The notes below the pieces were generated by a model. That model was not told the origin of the DNA, did not search any database, and saw only the letters and a program-made list of their open reading frames with translations. From Methylophilus sp. TWE2 (GTDB lineage: Bacteria; Pseudomonadota; Gammaproteobacteria; Burkholderiales; Methylophilaceae), in NCBI RefSeq assembly GCF_001183865.1, contig NZ_CP012020.1, forward strand, positions 744,001-808,000: a stretch of 64,000 nucleotides of DNA, given 5' to 3'. The position numbers were made by a program, and so were the translations under genes. Of the stretch, positions 27,998 to 37,563 are shown one piece after another. The number at the start of each line of letters is the position of its first letter. Position 1 is the stretch's first letter.

Positions 27998-28702
27998 CTA
28001 TTTTGTAGATTTTCCCATCGGCTTTTTTCTTGCCAGGGCAGTCAGGGTCAGGGTTTTGGCGAATTCACGACTACGCTGGATATGCCGTTTCATGGCAAGT
28101 TTAGCCTTGCCTTTATCACGCTCTTTAATCAGCTGCAAAATCTCAAAATGCTCACTGTAGGTGCGTTGACTGCGATTGTCCGAGTTCAGGTCGAGGCGGC
28201 GGATCACCCGTATCCGGTGATTGATCTTTTCCAACAGGGCGGCCAACACCGGCTTTTCACTGGCAAGGGCCAAACCCACATGAAACGCTTCGTCTTTGCC
28301 TCCCAAGTCTATCCCGCAAGACAATTCCTGGTCATGCGCTTCCGGTTGCCAGGCTGCCATCATCTGATCTATCTGTTTGTCATTCATGGCGTTGACGGCG
28401 GATTCCACGATCAGCAATTCAATGGCAATCCTCGCTTCATAATATTCCATCAACTCGCTCACATCGAGTTCGCGGATAAAGCACCCTTGCTTAGGGCGGA
28501 TGCTGAGGAACCCCTCTATCTCCAGACGTTGCAGCGCCTGTCGAATAGGTGTGCGGCTGACACCAAACATTTCGGCCAGGACTTGCTCGGTCACACGCGA
28601 GCCAGGATACAGCTCAAACGAAATGATTTTTTGCTTGAGTTCTCTATACAGGGTATCCACTTTAGAGGGTTTGTCGGTTTTTTGTTTTCTGGGCATACAC
28701 AT
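27998..28702 (-). CDS. GntR-family regulator, FCD subfamily
   Basis: A 234-residue regulator: winged helix at the N-terminus (LYRELKQKIISFELYPGSRVTEQVLAEMFGVSRTPIRQALQRLEIEGFL) and an FCD ligand-binding domain (about 85-220, with ARIAIELLIVESAV and HFEILQLIKERD). Such proteins usually repress until an organic acid or amide binds. The two TTGTATACAA palindromes in front of the neighbouring operons are its likely sites. The start is uncertain: ATG at 28702 or 28696 are preferred, as neither they nor the more upstream codon have a good ribosome site. Confidence 0.88.
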   Translation of the reverse strand: MCMPRKQKTDKPSKVDTLYRELKQKIISFELYPGSRVTEQVLAEMFGVSRTPIRQALQRLEIEGFLSIRPKQGCFIRELDVSELMEYYEARIAIELLIVESAVNAMNDKQIDQMMAAWQPEAHDQELSCGIDLGGKDEAFHVGLALASEKPVLAALLEKINHRIRVIRRLDLNSDNRSQRTYSEHFEILQLIKERDKGKAKLAMKRHIQRSREFAKTLTLTALARKKPMGKSTK

Positions 28703-28913
28703 AATGTGTCGGGGAAGACGCTTTAAGATACTTGGATAATCGGCTGTCAGCAACTGTTGGACTGCTTAAAAAGGCTCTTTTCTGCGTTCTGGTCTGTGCT
28801 GACCAGGCAGGTTCGGCGGGATATCTTTTACGGGAGGTCTGTTGCTTCAGTATTTTGGTGATTTTTAAACGCCGACTGGCCTTGGACATGACTATGGTAA
28901 CGAAGGAGATATT

Positions 28914-28991
28914 TTGGGCGCAAGTGCGAATGCTGCGACGCGAAAAGCAGATACTACAAAAAGCTGGCTGACGCTGCTCTATCAGTTTTAA
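28914..28991 (+). CDS. Possible 25-codon leader or gene remnant
   Basis: A TTG with a perfect AAGGAG five bases before it opens a 25-codon frame (MGASANAATRKADTTKSW..). It ends just before the convergent EAL gene. The good ribosome site in an otherwise empty 300-bp gap (28703-28999) is the only support; it may be the stump of a deleted gene. Confidence 0.2.
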   Translation: MGASANAATRKADTTKSWLTLLYQF

Positions 28992-28999
28992 GGCTTCGC

Positions 29000-31051
29000 T
29001 TAAACTAGATTAGCTGTCTGTTTTTCGCTTAACTGCAACTTAAACTGCGCATACGGCATGGGTTTGTAATAGTAATAACCCTGCACGATGGTGCAAGACG
29101 TTCTTTTAAGGAAATTCAGTTGCTCCAAAGACTCAATACCTTCCGCAACGATCTCAAAGTGCAGGATTTCTGCAAGCTTGATGATGGCCTTCACCAGTTC
29201 TGTATTGTCCAGATGTAGCGGAATGTCACTCATGAAACTGCGGTCTATCTTGATCTGGCTGATAGGGTATTTCGTCAGATAACTCAATGAAGAATAACCG
29301 GTGCCAAAGTCATCCAGCGAGATGGTGATGCCCAGCGCGGCAATTTGTAACAGGGTTTTGAGGACCTCTTCACTCTTTTCCAACAGCACAGATTCGGTGA
29401 TCTCCAGCTTGATCCAGGTGGGATGACATTGCCAATGGTTCAGTTGGTATTGCAGGAGATCAAAAAAGAGGGGTGCCTGAACCTGGTGCGAAGATAAATT
29501 GATTGAAAGCGGGATAATGTCATCGCGATACTGATTGATTTCGGCGGCACAGCTAATCCCTTGACTCAACACCCAGTGACCAATGTCCAGAATCTGCCCG
29601 TTGCGTTCAGCCACGGGAATAAACTTGTCCGGTGGAATAAACCCTTTAAGCGGATGTTTCCAGCGGAGCAAAGCCTCTGCACCGGCAATCCGGTTGTCGC
29701 GGATATCCACCTGCGGTTGCAGATAAACTTCAAACTCCCTGTTTTCAAGCGCATGCGACAGGGCCGTCTCCATTTCAATGTAATCCAGTGACTCCTGCAA
29801 AAAGCCGGGGGCGAAAAACAGGTATTGTTGCAGCGTTTTTTCCGCCTTGGTCGCGGCCAGTGTGGTATACGGGACCAGAAGCTTGAAGTTCTCAGTATCT
29901 TGCGGCAATTTCATGATCCCGGCATACGCCTTGATCTTGATCGTACGGATCCCAAGCGAATAAGGGGCTTGCAAGCGATTAATCAATGTTTCAATTTCGG
30001 CAACCAGCTTTTGATCATCGCCACATTCTTCCCTGACCCATAAAAAACTTGAATAAGAAACACGTGCGATCAGGCTATTGGAAACCACTTTTTCTTGTAG
30101 TCTTGCCAGAAACTGATTCAACAGCTCAGTGGTGTTGGCGGGGCCAATAAACTCGGACAGCTCCTCCAAAGATTGCATCTTGATCAAGGTCGCCACCACG
30201 GGTTGTTCTGCTTTAAAGCACTGAGGATATTGCTGTAAAAATCCCAGTTTATTGAGTACCCCCGTTTCCTTGTCAAACAACAGGGATTGCTGCAGCCTGT
30301 ACATCAGGCTGTTTTCTGACACTTGATGCGGGGGTAACTGCTTTCCTTCGAGTAAGTTATTGATTAAGCTTAAAAATTCACTAGGCTCTGATCCCAGCAC
30401 TGCCATTATTTTTTGATAGGTTTTTTTGCCGGAAACATACAGGACAGCGAGCAGTAACAGCATGCTGGCCAGATAAATGCCGATGTTGGTGAACTCCAGG
30501 TATTCGAGCGCCCTGAACTCTTGCTCGGTTTGCGACAGATTGGCAGCGAGTGCGTGATCTATGCTCTCTATGGTTGCTTTTCCTGCATGAAATAACGGTG
30601 TAAATCGTGGGGTGAGCGTGGCCTCTGATTTGTCTCGCGGCTGTTGAATTAACAAGTGGTGGAGCTCGAGATTAAATTCTCGGTACGCTTGTTCAATGTT
30701 GTCAATCAGTGCCCGGTTTTGCGGATTGAGTGCGGGTTGTTCTTTGAGCTGCTCCACTTTGGTGGTCAGCATGTTTGTTTTGTTCAATATTTCTGTCAAC
30801 ACATCATTGTGCGCATATAGATCCTGCGTTCTGAGCGACTCTCTGACATCTGAAATCAGCATTAGAGTTTGCGTTCTCACCTCATTCAGCGTTTCCATAT
30901 TGGGAATCAAGGTATTTGTGATCACACCACGCGAGAAATAGGTCTGGTGCGTCATCCAGATCAGGCAACCAACGGTCACAGAAATGCTGGTCATCATTAT
31001 TAAGATGAGTCTTAATAAGGTTTTCTTGATATTGACTTCCTGCATTTTCAT
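29000..31051 (-). CDS. Membrane EAL phosphodiesterase with degenerate GGDEF
   Basis: A 683-residue protein: membrane helix at 10-32, periplasmic helical sensor (about 35-185), second helix (IGIYLASMLLLLAVLYVSG), a GGDEF-fold region (about 260-420) and an EAL domain (about 425-670). The GGDEF motif is lost (SYSSFLWV in its place), while the EAL site is complete (AGAEALLRWKHP, LDDFGTGYSSLSYL, AEGIESLEQ). It is therefore expected to hydrolyse c-di-GMP, with the dead cyclase perhaps as regulatory module. The ATG at 31051 has AAGGAG six bases upstream; the TTG at 31057 is less likely. It is divergent from the chemotaxis operon. Confidence 0.9.
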   Translation of the reverse strand: MKMQEVNIKKTLLRLILIMMTSISVTVGCLIWMTHQTYFSRGVITNTLIPNMETLNEVRTQTLMLISDVRESLRTQDLYAHNDVLTEILNKTNMLTTKVEQLKEQPALNPQNRALIDNIEQAYREFNLELHHLLIQQPRDKSEATLTPRFTPLFHAGKATIESIDHALAANLSQTEQEFRALEYLEFTNIGIYLASMLLLLAVLYVSGKKTYQKIMAVLGSEPSEFLSLINNLLEGKQLPPHQVSENSLMYRLQQSLLFDKETGVLNKLGFLQQYPQCFKAEQPVVATLIKMQSLEELSEFIGPANTTELLNQFLARLQEKVVSNSLIARVSYSSFLWVREECGDDQKLVAEIETLINRLQAPYSLGIRTIKIKAYAGIMKLPQDTENFKLLVPYTTLAATKAEKTLQQYLFFAPGFLQESLDYIEMETALSHALENREFEVYLQPQVDIRDNRIAGAEALLRWKHPLKGFIPPDKFIPVAERNGQILDIGHWVLSQGISCAAEINQYRDDIIPLSINLSSHQVQAPLFFDLLQYQLNHWQCHPTWIKLEITESVLLEKSEEVLKTLLQIAALGITISLDDFGTGYSSLSYLTKYPISQIKIDRSFMSDIPLHLDNTELVKAIIKLAEILHFEIVAEGIESLEQLNFLKRTSCTIVQGYYYYKPMPYAQFKLQLSEKQTANLV

Positions 31052-31068
31052 GACCAACTCCTTGTTTT

Positions 31069-31085
31069 ACGTGAAAAATTCACGT
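31069..31085. promoter_or_regulatory. Inverted repeat in the divergent chemotaxis/EAL promoter region
   Basis: ACGTGAA-AAA-TTCACGT is a perfect 7-bp inverted repeat 17 bp upstream of the EAL gene start. It may be an operator or a leader hairpin. Confidence 0.35.
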
Positions 31086-31260
31086 GGTCGGTTGTGTGCC
31101 GCTCGTCTCTTTATAACGCCATAAATACAGCTTGCTTTAACCTCATTTTGTAGTGTTTAAAACTGGATAACAAAACCCGTTCTTATCCTGTAATTAAAGT
31201 GTTGGTTCGTCCATTAATATTGAGATAAATAGATTGGGAAATCTTTCAAGGACGTCATGC

Positions 31261-32277
31261 ATGCAAAATTACTACGATCACACTTCAAACAGCAGCAACA
31301 TGTCTGAATTTCATCATGACGAATTGCAGCAGTTGTGCCAATCGGTACTGCCGCTTTGGGCTGATCAGATTCATGCGGCAAAAACGCTGACCAGCAGTTC
31401 GATTGATGAGTTGAGTGCGAAATTTTCAGGGCTGTCACAAAGTGTGAGGGCAGTGACCAGTCAGGAACAGTCACAAAGTAACCAACAGTTGCTTGAGTTA
31501 CTAAACCTTAGCCAGGACCAATTAGCCACAGTCATTGTCTTGCTCAAAAACAGCATCGAAGAAAAACAAACTTTGCTACAGGCTGTTTCCACGTTATCCG
31601 GGTATACCAAGAACTTGCTGGATATGGCAGATGTGGTCACCAGAATTGCCAAGGAAACCGGGATGGTGGCAGTCAATGCTGCGATTGAGGCTGCGCGCGT
31701 GGGTGACCGCGGACGAGGCTTTGCTGTGGTGGCAGAGGCGGTGAGAAGATTGTCTACCGATGCCGGGACAACCGGTTCTCATATTTCCGAAACCGTTAAA
31801 AACGTGTCAGAAGCCATTAAAAATGTCTCCCAGGTCTCTAAAGAGTTTGAAGCAAAAGATGCCAAAACGCTGGTGGAGGCCGAGCAGATTGTGAACTCTG
31901 TGGTAGATAAGTTTGGACATACCGCTAACGAAGTCATCCAGGCCAGCCAGCAGATGATGAATGAGAGTCAGCAGGTGGCTAATGAAATTGACCAGGTACT
32001 TTACGCCTTGCAATTCCAGGATCGTGTCAGCCAAATGCTCAGCCACGTACAGCAGGATATCGAAAAACTAAATCACAAGGTGGACGATGTCAATGGTCTG
32101 GGCGGTGTCGATGAGTGGTTAAGGGAGCTTAAATCCACTTATACCATGCGCGAACAAACCCAGATTCATGAAAAGCGCGCTAAGCCTGCTTCTGGATTCA
32201 GCAAAAAAACCTTCGGTGCAAAAGCCACCCCTCCGCCTGCGACTAGCAATGATGCGGATGACATTACTTTCTTTTAA
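31261..32277 (+). CDS. Soluble methyl-accepting chemotaxis protein with CheZ-like motif
   Basis: A 338-residue protein without membrane helices. The MCP signalling hairpin is present in a short form ([35 protein letters not shown]). Further on, YALQFQDRVSQMLSHVQQDI (Asp254, Gln258) resembles the catalytic FQDLTGQ helix of CheZ, and the protein ends in DADDITFF, similar in style to the CheY-binding tail of CheZ. ATG at 31261 follows AAGGA; the TTG at 31234 is less likely. It is the first gene of the chemotaxis operon, which has no separate cheZ. Confidence 0.8.
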   Translation: MQNYYDHTSNSSNMSEFHHDELQQLCQSVLPLWADQIHAAKTLTSSSIDELSAKFSGLSQSVRAVTSQEQSQSNQQLLELLNLSQDQLATVIVLLKNSIEEKQTLLQAVSTLSGYTKNLLDMADVVTRIAKETGMVAVNAAIEAARVGDRGRGFAVVAEAVRRLSTDAGTTGSHISETVKNVSEAIKNVSQVSKEFEAKDAKTLVEAEQIVNSVVDKFGHTANEVIQASQQMMNESQQVANEIDQVLYALQFQDRVSQMLSHVQQDIEKLNHKVDDVNGLGGVDEWLRELKSTYTMREQTQIHEKRAKPASGFSKKTFGAKATPPPATSNDADDITFF

Positions 32278-32303
32278 ACCTTATCTATCACAAGGACTAA
32301 GCC

Positions 32304-32672
32304 ATGGCAAAAACCATTTTAATTGTCGACGACTCTTCCTCTTTACGATCCGTGGTGGGCACTGCCCTTAAAGGTGCAGGCTACGATGTGATTGAAGCCG
32401 AGGACGGTAAGGACGCACTCACCAAGTTAAACGGACAAAAAATTCACCTGATTATTAGCGATGTGAACATGCCTAACATGAATGGCATTGAGTTTCTTAA
32501 GGCCAGTAAACAAATTCCGGCCTACAAATTTACCCCAGTCATCATGCTGACGACAGAAAGTGCCGAAGAGAAAAAAATGCAAGGTCAGGCAGGTGGCGCA
32601 AAGGCCTGGATGGTGAAACCGTTTCAACCACCACAATTGTTAAATGCAGTCTCTAAATTAGTACTGCCATAA
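32304..32672 (+). CDS. cheY: Chemotaxis response regulator CheY
   Basis: A 122-residue single REC domain: acidic pair VDDSS at the N-terminus, phospho-acceptor Asp53 (ISDVNMPNMNG), Thr in MLTTES and Lys in MVKPF. It is phosphorylated by CheA, whose gene lies downstream, and acts on the flagellar motor or another target. Confidence 0.93.
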   Translation: MAKTILIVDDSSSLRSVVGTALKGAGYDVIEAEDGKDALTKLNGQKIHLIISDVNMPNMNGIEFLKASKQIPAYKFTPVIMLTTESAEEKKMQGQAGGAKAWMVKPFQPPQLLNAVSKLVLP

Positions 32673-32726
32673 CAGTGAGCAAATCAGTGCTGTCGGCCAA
32701 TCATATCTCTTACGGAGTCCCCCATT

Positions 32727-33050
32727 ATGCCAGTCATGATCAATACCAATGAGGCGCGTTGTGCGCTGACCTTCAGCGGCGAGCTGAATATTTACAACGT
32801 GGCCGAGACACTGGCACAGATCAAGGCTGAAATGAGCAAGACATTGCCCATTTATGTGGATTTGTCCGAGGTGGATGAAGCCGATGCGGCTGGCTTGCAG
32901 ATATTGATGGCTATCCGCTTACACACTCTTTCTCATGGTCTGGCTTTCCAGCTTGAAAATCCCAGTGAAGCGGTCATGGCATTGATCGAGCTTTCGGACA
33001 TGGCCGGTTTTTTTGGCGTCACCCAAGTGCTCACTGATATCGCCGCTTGA
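32727..33050 (+). CDS. STAS-domain protein of the chemotaxis operon
   Basis: A 107-residue STAS domain (LTFSGELNIYNVAETLAQIKAEM, IYVDLSEVDEADAAGLQILMAI). Related small STAS proteins sit beside cheA in many bacteria. The position of the phosphorylatable Ser in the D-S-x-G loop is Ala here (D53-A54-A55-G56), so it is probably not switched by phosphorylation. Its partner is unknown; coupling to CheA or receptors is suggested by the operon only. Confidence 0.85.
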   Translation: MPVMINTNEARCALTFSGELNIYNVAETLAQIKAEMSKTLPIYVDLSEVDEADAAGLQILMAIRLHTLSHGLAFQLENPSEAVMALIELSDMAGFFGVTQVLTDIAA

Positions 33051-33075
33051 GATCAATATACGAGGATAAAACACC

Positions 33076-35259
33076 ATGCAACTAGATGAATCCCTGCAGA
33101 TTTATATTATTGAAAGCCGCGATTTGTTGCAGCAAATGGAAGAGGCTTTGCTCACGCTGGAGCAAAATCCGGAAGACGAGGAAAAGATTAATGCCATTTT
33201 CCGTGCCGCGCACACCATTAAAGGGTCAGCAGGATTGTTTGGCCTCGATTTTATTATCAGCTTTACCCACGTGGCCGAAAGCGTACTTGATAAGGTGCGT
33301 AATGGCCAAATCCCGGTGACCGAAGAAGTTGTCGCCCTGTTCCTGGAGGTGGGCGACTTTATCAGCAAGCTGATTGATCATGTGGCCGAAGGCACCAAAC
33401 CTGACGCCGATACCATGGTGGTGAATGATGGCCTGATTAACCGGTTGAACGTCTACTTGGGTGCACCTCCTGCAACGGCGTCTGCCTTGCCTGTTGCCTC
33501 ACAAAATGACGCTTCTGGTGAGGTCGAAAGCCTGGATGGTGTAGAGACCAGTTGCTGGCATATCTCATTAAGATTTGGGCCTGACACTTTCCGCAGCGGC
33601 ATGGATCCTTTCAGTTTCCTGCGTTATATGAATACCATGGGCAAGATTGTGCATGTCGCGACCATCACCCAGGCACTGCCATCTCTGGAAGGCATGGATG
33701 CAGAGAGTTGTTACCTGGGCTTTGAAATCAGCTATGAAAGCCAGGCAAGTAAAGTTGAAATCGAAAGTATTTTTGATTTTGTTCGTGACGATTGTGACAT
33801 TCATATCCTGCCACCGCACAGCCAGGTTCAGCACTATATTGACCTGATTGACCGCCTCTCGAATGAAGAGATGAAGCTGGGCGAGATTCTGGTCAAGTGT
33901 GGCACCCTGACGCCAACAGAGCTTGAAGCGGCACTGGCCAAACAGGCTGATGTTGCCGCGGATGATAAACAACCGATTGGTGAAACGCTGGTTAATGCGC
34001 AGCTGGTACAGCCAGCGGTGGTCAATGCGGCGCTTGAAAAACAACGCCAGGTCAAAGAAACCAAAAATTCAGAATCCAACTTTATCCGCATTGATGCCAA
34101 CAAGCTCGATGAACTGATTAACCTGGTAGGCGAGCTGATTATCGCCGGCGCAGGTGCTACCTTGATTGCCGACAGAATAGGTGACAGCGCCATGAACGAA
34201 GCCACTTCCAATATTGCGACATTGGTAGAGCAAGTGCGCGACTCAGCCCTGGCACTGCGCATGGTGCAAATCGGTGCCACGTTCAGCCGCTTTAACCGTG
34301 TCGTACGCGATGTGAGCAAGGAGCTGGGTAAAGATATCCGCCTCGAAATCAGTGGCGAAGAGACCGAACTCGATAAAACCGTGGTGGAAAAAATCAGCGA
34401 TCCGCTCACCCATCTGGTGCGTAATTCCATGGACCACGGTATTGAATCTGCCGAAGCGCGTGTCGCTAAAGGCAAGCCCGCTTATGGCACGCTCAAGCTT
34501 AATGCTTTCCATGATTCAGGCAGTATTGTGATTGAGGTCAGTGATGATGGCGCAGGCCTCAACCGCGACAAGATCCTGGCCAAAGCCATAGATAAAGGCT
34601 TGGTATCCGCAGAACAGTCACTCAGCGATAAAGACATTTATAACCTGATTTTTGAAGCAGGTTTTTCAACGGCAGATGCCGTGAGTAACCTGTCTGGCCG
34701 CGGTGTGGGCATGGATGTGGTCAAGCGCAATATCCAGGCCTTACGCGGCACCATAGATATTCAATCCACCCCAGGACTGGGATGCACCATGAGCATCCGC
34801 CTGCCGCTCACGTTGGCGATTATTGATGGCTTCCTGGTCGGTGTGGCGGATTCCTCCTATGTGGTGCCATTGGACATGGTGGTGGAATGTATCGAATTGT
34901 CGGCTGAGGATTACGCATCTTCAGTCAGCGATAAACGTAACTTTATTAACCTGAGGGGCGAGGTGTTGCCTTACCTCAAGCTCAGGGATGAGTTCGAATG
35001 TAAAGGGGAACCTCCCACACGGCAAAACATCGTCGTCATGCAGTACGCAAATCAAAAAATAGGATTAGTGGTGGATAAGTTAATTGGTGAATTCCAGACC
35101 GTGATTAAACCCTTGGGCAAGGTGTTTGAACATGTGAAAGGTATTGGCGGCTTCACCATTCTAGGCTCAGGCAGTGTGGCACTGGTGCTGGATGTGCCGC
35201 GCATGATGCAACTGGCCAATATGGAAAGCATAAAAGAACAGGCGCTTGTAGAAGAGTAG
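33076..35259 (+). CDS. cheA: Chemotaxis histidine kinase CheA
   Basis: A 727-residue kinase: HPt domain with His46 ([13 protein letters not shown]), a long P2/linker region (about 155-330, including [22 protein letters not shown]), dimerisation (about 335-395), HATPase (about 400-570, [34 protein letters not shown]) and a CheW-like C-terminal domain (about 575-720). It phosphorylates CheY and CheB in response to the receptor array. The linker with the LGEIL..LVxxGxLT..qLe.AL repeats is a known variant in beta- and deltaproteobacterial CheA. Confidence 0.96.
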   Translation: MQLDESLQIYIIESRDLLQQMEEALLTLEQNPEDEEKINAIFRAAHTIKGSAGLFGLDFIISFTHVAESVLDKVRNGQIPVTEEVVALFLEVGDFISKLIDHVAEGTKPDADTMVVNDGLINRLNVYLGAPPATASALPVASQNDASGEVESLDGVETSCWHISLRFGPDTFRSGMDPFSFLRYMNTMGKIVHVATITQALPSLEGMDAESCYLGFEISYESQASKVEIESIFDFVRDDCDIHILPPHSQVQHYIDLIDRLSNEEMKLGEILVKCGTLTPTELEAALAKQADVAADDKQPIGETLVNAQLVQPAVVNAALEKQRQVKETKNSESNFIRIDANKLDELINLVGELIIAGAGATLIADRIGDSAMNEATSNIATLVEQVRDSALALRMVQIGATFSRFNRVVRDVSKELGKDIRLEISGEETELDKTVVEKISDPLTHLVRNSMDHGIESAEARVAKGKPAYGTLKLNAFHDSGSIVIEVSDDGAGLNRDKILAKAIDKGLVSAEQSLSDKDIYNLIFEAGFSTADAVSNLSGRGVGMDVVKRNIQALRGTIDIQSTPGLGCTMSIRLPLTLAIIDGFLVGVADSSYVVPLDMVVECIELSAEDYASSVSDKRNFINLRGEVLPYLKLRDEFECKGEPPTRQNIVVMQYANQKIGLVVDKLIGEFQTVIKPLGKVFEHVKGIGGFTILGSGSVALVLDVPRMMQLANMESIKEQALVEE

Positions 35260-35317
35260 TCATCGTTTTCAAGCGATTCAGCCAAACAATTTATTGATTA
35301 ATGAAAGTAGGTTTTTA

Positions 35318-36943
35318 ATGAAAGTTTCTCAAAAAATATCACTCATGATCGCCATTGCAGTCATTGGGTTATTCAGTTTGATCGGCCTTAGCTATAGCAG
35401 CATTGAAAAGGTATTTGAAGCCACAAACAATGCAAACGTGAATGGTATTCCAAGCATCAGTACTCTGAACGAGGGGATGAAAAAGTTTGGTCAGTTGCGT
35501 GTCAGGGTGTATCGCCATGTGCTTAATACTGACCAGAACAATATGACCAAGATCGAAGAGGCCATTAGCGAAGCAAGGAAAGGTCTTGAAGATGCGCTCG
35601 TTAAATACAACAATGAAAACATCGCCGATGCTAAAGATAAAGAGTTATTGGAAAAAGTGCGCAAAGGCTTCGATGCTTACGCCCCTGGCATGACTGAGGT
35701 GATCAAACTTTCCAGAGAGGGTAAACAAAAAGAAGCATTGGCTATCTTGACTGCAAATGCCAAATTGGCAGAAGAGCTGAATACGGCCATTGATGAGCAT
35801 ATGGCCTATAACCAGGCACTGGCTAAATCCTCTGCTGAAACTGCGATTGAAATCAAATCGTCTGCTGTGGTGACCGGCTTGGTGGTAGGTGGGGTGCTTT
35901 CATTAGTGGTGTTAGGGTTGGCATTTGTCACCATTAGATCGATTACCCGCCCCTTGAATAGCGCGGTCAAATCTGCCAATGCGATGGCTAACGGCGATCT
36001 CACCGAACGTGTGGAAGTGAATTCAAAAGACGAAATTGGGCAGATGATGGCAGCAATGAAGACGATGTCTGAAAAAATCAGCAATGTGATTCATGAGATC
36101 AAATCTTCTGCTGACAACATTGCCAGTGCGTCTGAGCAAGTGAGTGCAACCGCACAAAGCATCAGCCAGGCGACTAACGAGCAAGCGGCCTCTGTAGAAG
36201 AGACTTCTGCCTCAGTAGAACAGATGAGCGCTTCGATCAACCAAAACGCAGAAAACTCCAAAGTGACCGATGGCATTGCCGGTAAAGCGGCCACAGATGC
36301 CAACGAAGGCGGCGCCGCGGTGAAAGATACTGTCGCTGCCATGAAGAGCATTGCAGACAAAATCAGCATTATTGATGACATTGCCTACCAGACTAACCTG
36401 CTGGCCTTGAACGCGGCGATTGAAGCGGCACGTGCGGGTGAGCATGGGAAAGGCTTTGCAGTTGTTGCCGCAGAAGTGCGCAAGCTGGCAGAGCGTAGCC
36501 AGGTGGCGGCGCAAGAGATTGGTGAAGTCGCCAAGAGTTCTGTGGGCTTGGCTGAGCGCGCTGGTGACCTGCTGGATGAGATCGTGCCTAGCATCAACAA
36601 AACCAGTGACTTAGTACAAGAGATTTATGCTGCGAGTGAAGAGCAGAGCAGCGGCGCATTGCAGATTACAGCGGCCATGAACCAACTGAGCCAGGCTACC
36701 CAGCAAAACGCCAGCTCGAGCGAGGAACTGGCAGCGACAGCAGAAGAGATGAGCGGCCAGGCTGAGCAGTTACAGCACCTGATCGGGTTCTTTAAAGTGA
36801 GCGTGGATGACGTTCCTGTGTCTTCAGCGACTAGAAGCGTGATCAAAAAAGTATCCAAGCCCCTGGTTTCTAAGCCTGCGGTGAATACGTCCCATCATGA
36901 CTATGAGGCGCAAATTGATGAAGCTCAGTTCGTCAAGTTCTGA
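35318..36943 (+). CDS. Transmembrane methyl-accepting chemotaxis protein 1
   Basis: A 541-residue receptor: first helix ([20 protein letters not shown]), four-helix-bundle type periplasmic domain (about 30-185), second helix ([21 protein letters not shown]), HAMP (about 205-260) and MCP signalling domain with the hairpin tip [38 protein letters not shown]. The C-terminus QFVKF fits the pentapeptide pattern that tethers CheR. ATG at 35318 is preferred to the upstream TTG at 35294. Its signalling part is nearly the same as in the two receptors downstream. Confidence 0.94.
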   Translation: MKVSQKISLMIAIAVIGLFSLIGLSYSSIEKVFEATNNANVNGIPSISTLNEGMKKFGQLRVRVYRHVLNTDQNNMTKIEEAISEARKGLEDALVKYNNENIADAKDKELLEKVRKGFDAYAPGMTEVIKLSREGKQKEALAILTANAKLAEELNTAIDEHMAYNQALAKSSAETAIEIKSSAVVTGLVVGGVLSLVVLGLAFVTIRSITRPLNSAVKSANAMANGDLTERVEVNSKDEIGQMMAAMKTMSEKISNVIHEIKSSADNIASASEQVSATAQSISQATNEQAASVEETSASVEQMSASINQNAENSKVTDGIAGKAATDANEGGAAVKDTVAAMKSIADKISIIDDIAYQTNLLALNAAIEAARAGEHGKGFAVVAAEVRKLAERSQVAAQEIGEVAKSSVGLAERAGDLLDEIVPSINKTSDLVQEIYAASEEQSSGALQITAAMNQLSQATQQNASSSEELAATAEEMSGQAEQLQHLIGFFKVSVDDVPVSSATRSVIKKVSKPLVSKPAVNTSHHDYEAQIDEAQFVKF

Positions 36944-37012
36944 CGAAATTTAACGCAGCAGTATTGACAGTTAACCTGATAGAACTTGACGGCATCTTTG
37001 AAAGGAAAATTC

Positions 37013-37531
37013 ATGAGTAACCTTAGTGTGGCAGAGCCACCAAAAACTCAGCAAGCAGTGTTAGAAAACAGGATTCAGCAATATCTGACCTTTGTTCTCG
37101 GGAGAGAAATATTCGCCCTCAATATTCTCAATATCAAAGAGATTATTGAGTATGGGCAACTCACCGAAGTGCCAAAAATGCCAGGCTTTATCCGCGGTGT
37201 CATTAATTTACGCGGAGCCGTGGTGCCGGTGATTGATATGGCCGCACGATTTGACAAGCCCAGCGCAGACATTACCCGTAAAACCTGCATTGTGATTATT
37301 GAAGTTGCGCATGCAGGCGGTACGCAAGTCGTTGGCGTCATGGTCGATGCCGTGAATGAGGTAGTAGATATAGAGTCAGGCAACATTGAGCCAGCCCCTA
37401 CTTTTGGCGCCAACATCCGTGCTGACTTCATTGAAGGCATGGGGAAAATTGAAGGCAAGTTCGTGATTATCTTGAATGTCAACAGTGTGTTGTCTGTAGA
37501 CGAGATAGCAACCTTGGCTAGTACGGTTTAA
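37013..37531 (+). CDS. cheW: Coupling protein CheW, copy 1
   Basis: A 172-residue CheW ([54 protein letters not shown]) that links receptors to CheA. ATG at 37013 has AAGGA six bases upstream. It is very similar to the second CheW at 41274, so the pair arose by duplication. Confidence 0.95.
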   Translation: MSNLSVAEPPKTQQAVLENRIQQYLTFVLGREIFALNILNIKEIIEYGQLTEVPKMPGFIRGVINLRGAVVPVIDMAARFDKPSADITRKTCIVIIEVAHAGGTQVVGVMVDAVNEVVDIESGNIEPAPTFGANIRADFIEGMGKIEGKFVIILNVNSVLSVDEIATLASTV

Positions 37532-37563
37532 ATGCATCACTAAATGTTGAAAAGGAAGATGAA

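Noticed and set aside
33834..34475. 213-codon open frame on the minus strand
   Set aside because: It is antisense to the central part of cheA, with no ribosome site and Ser-rich shadow composition.
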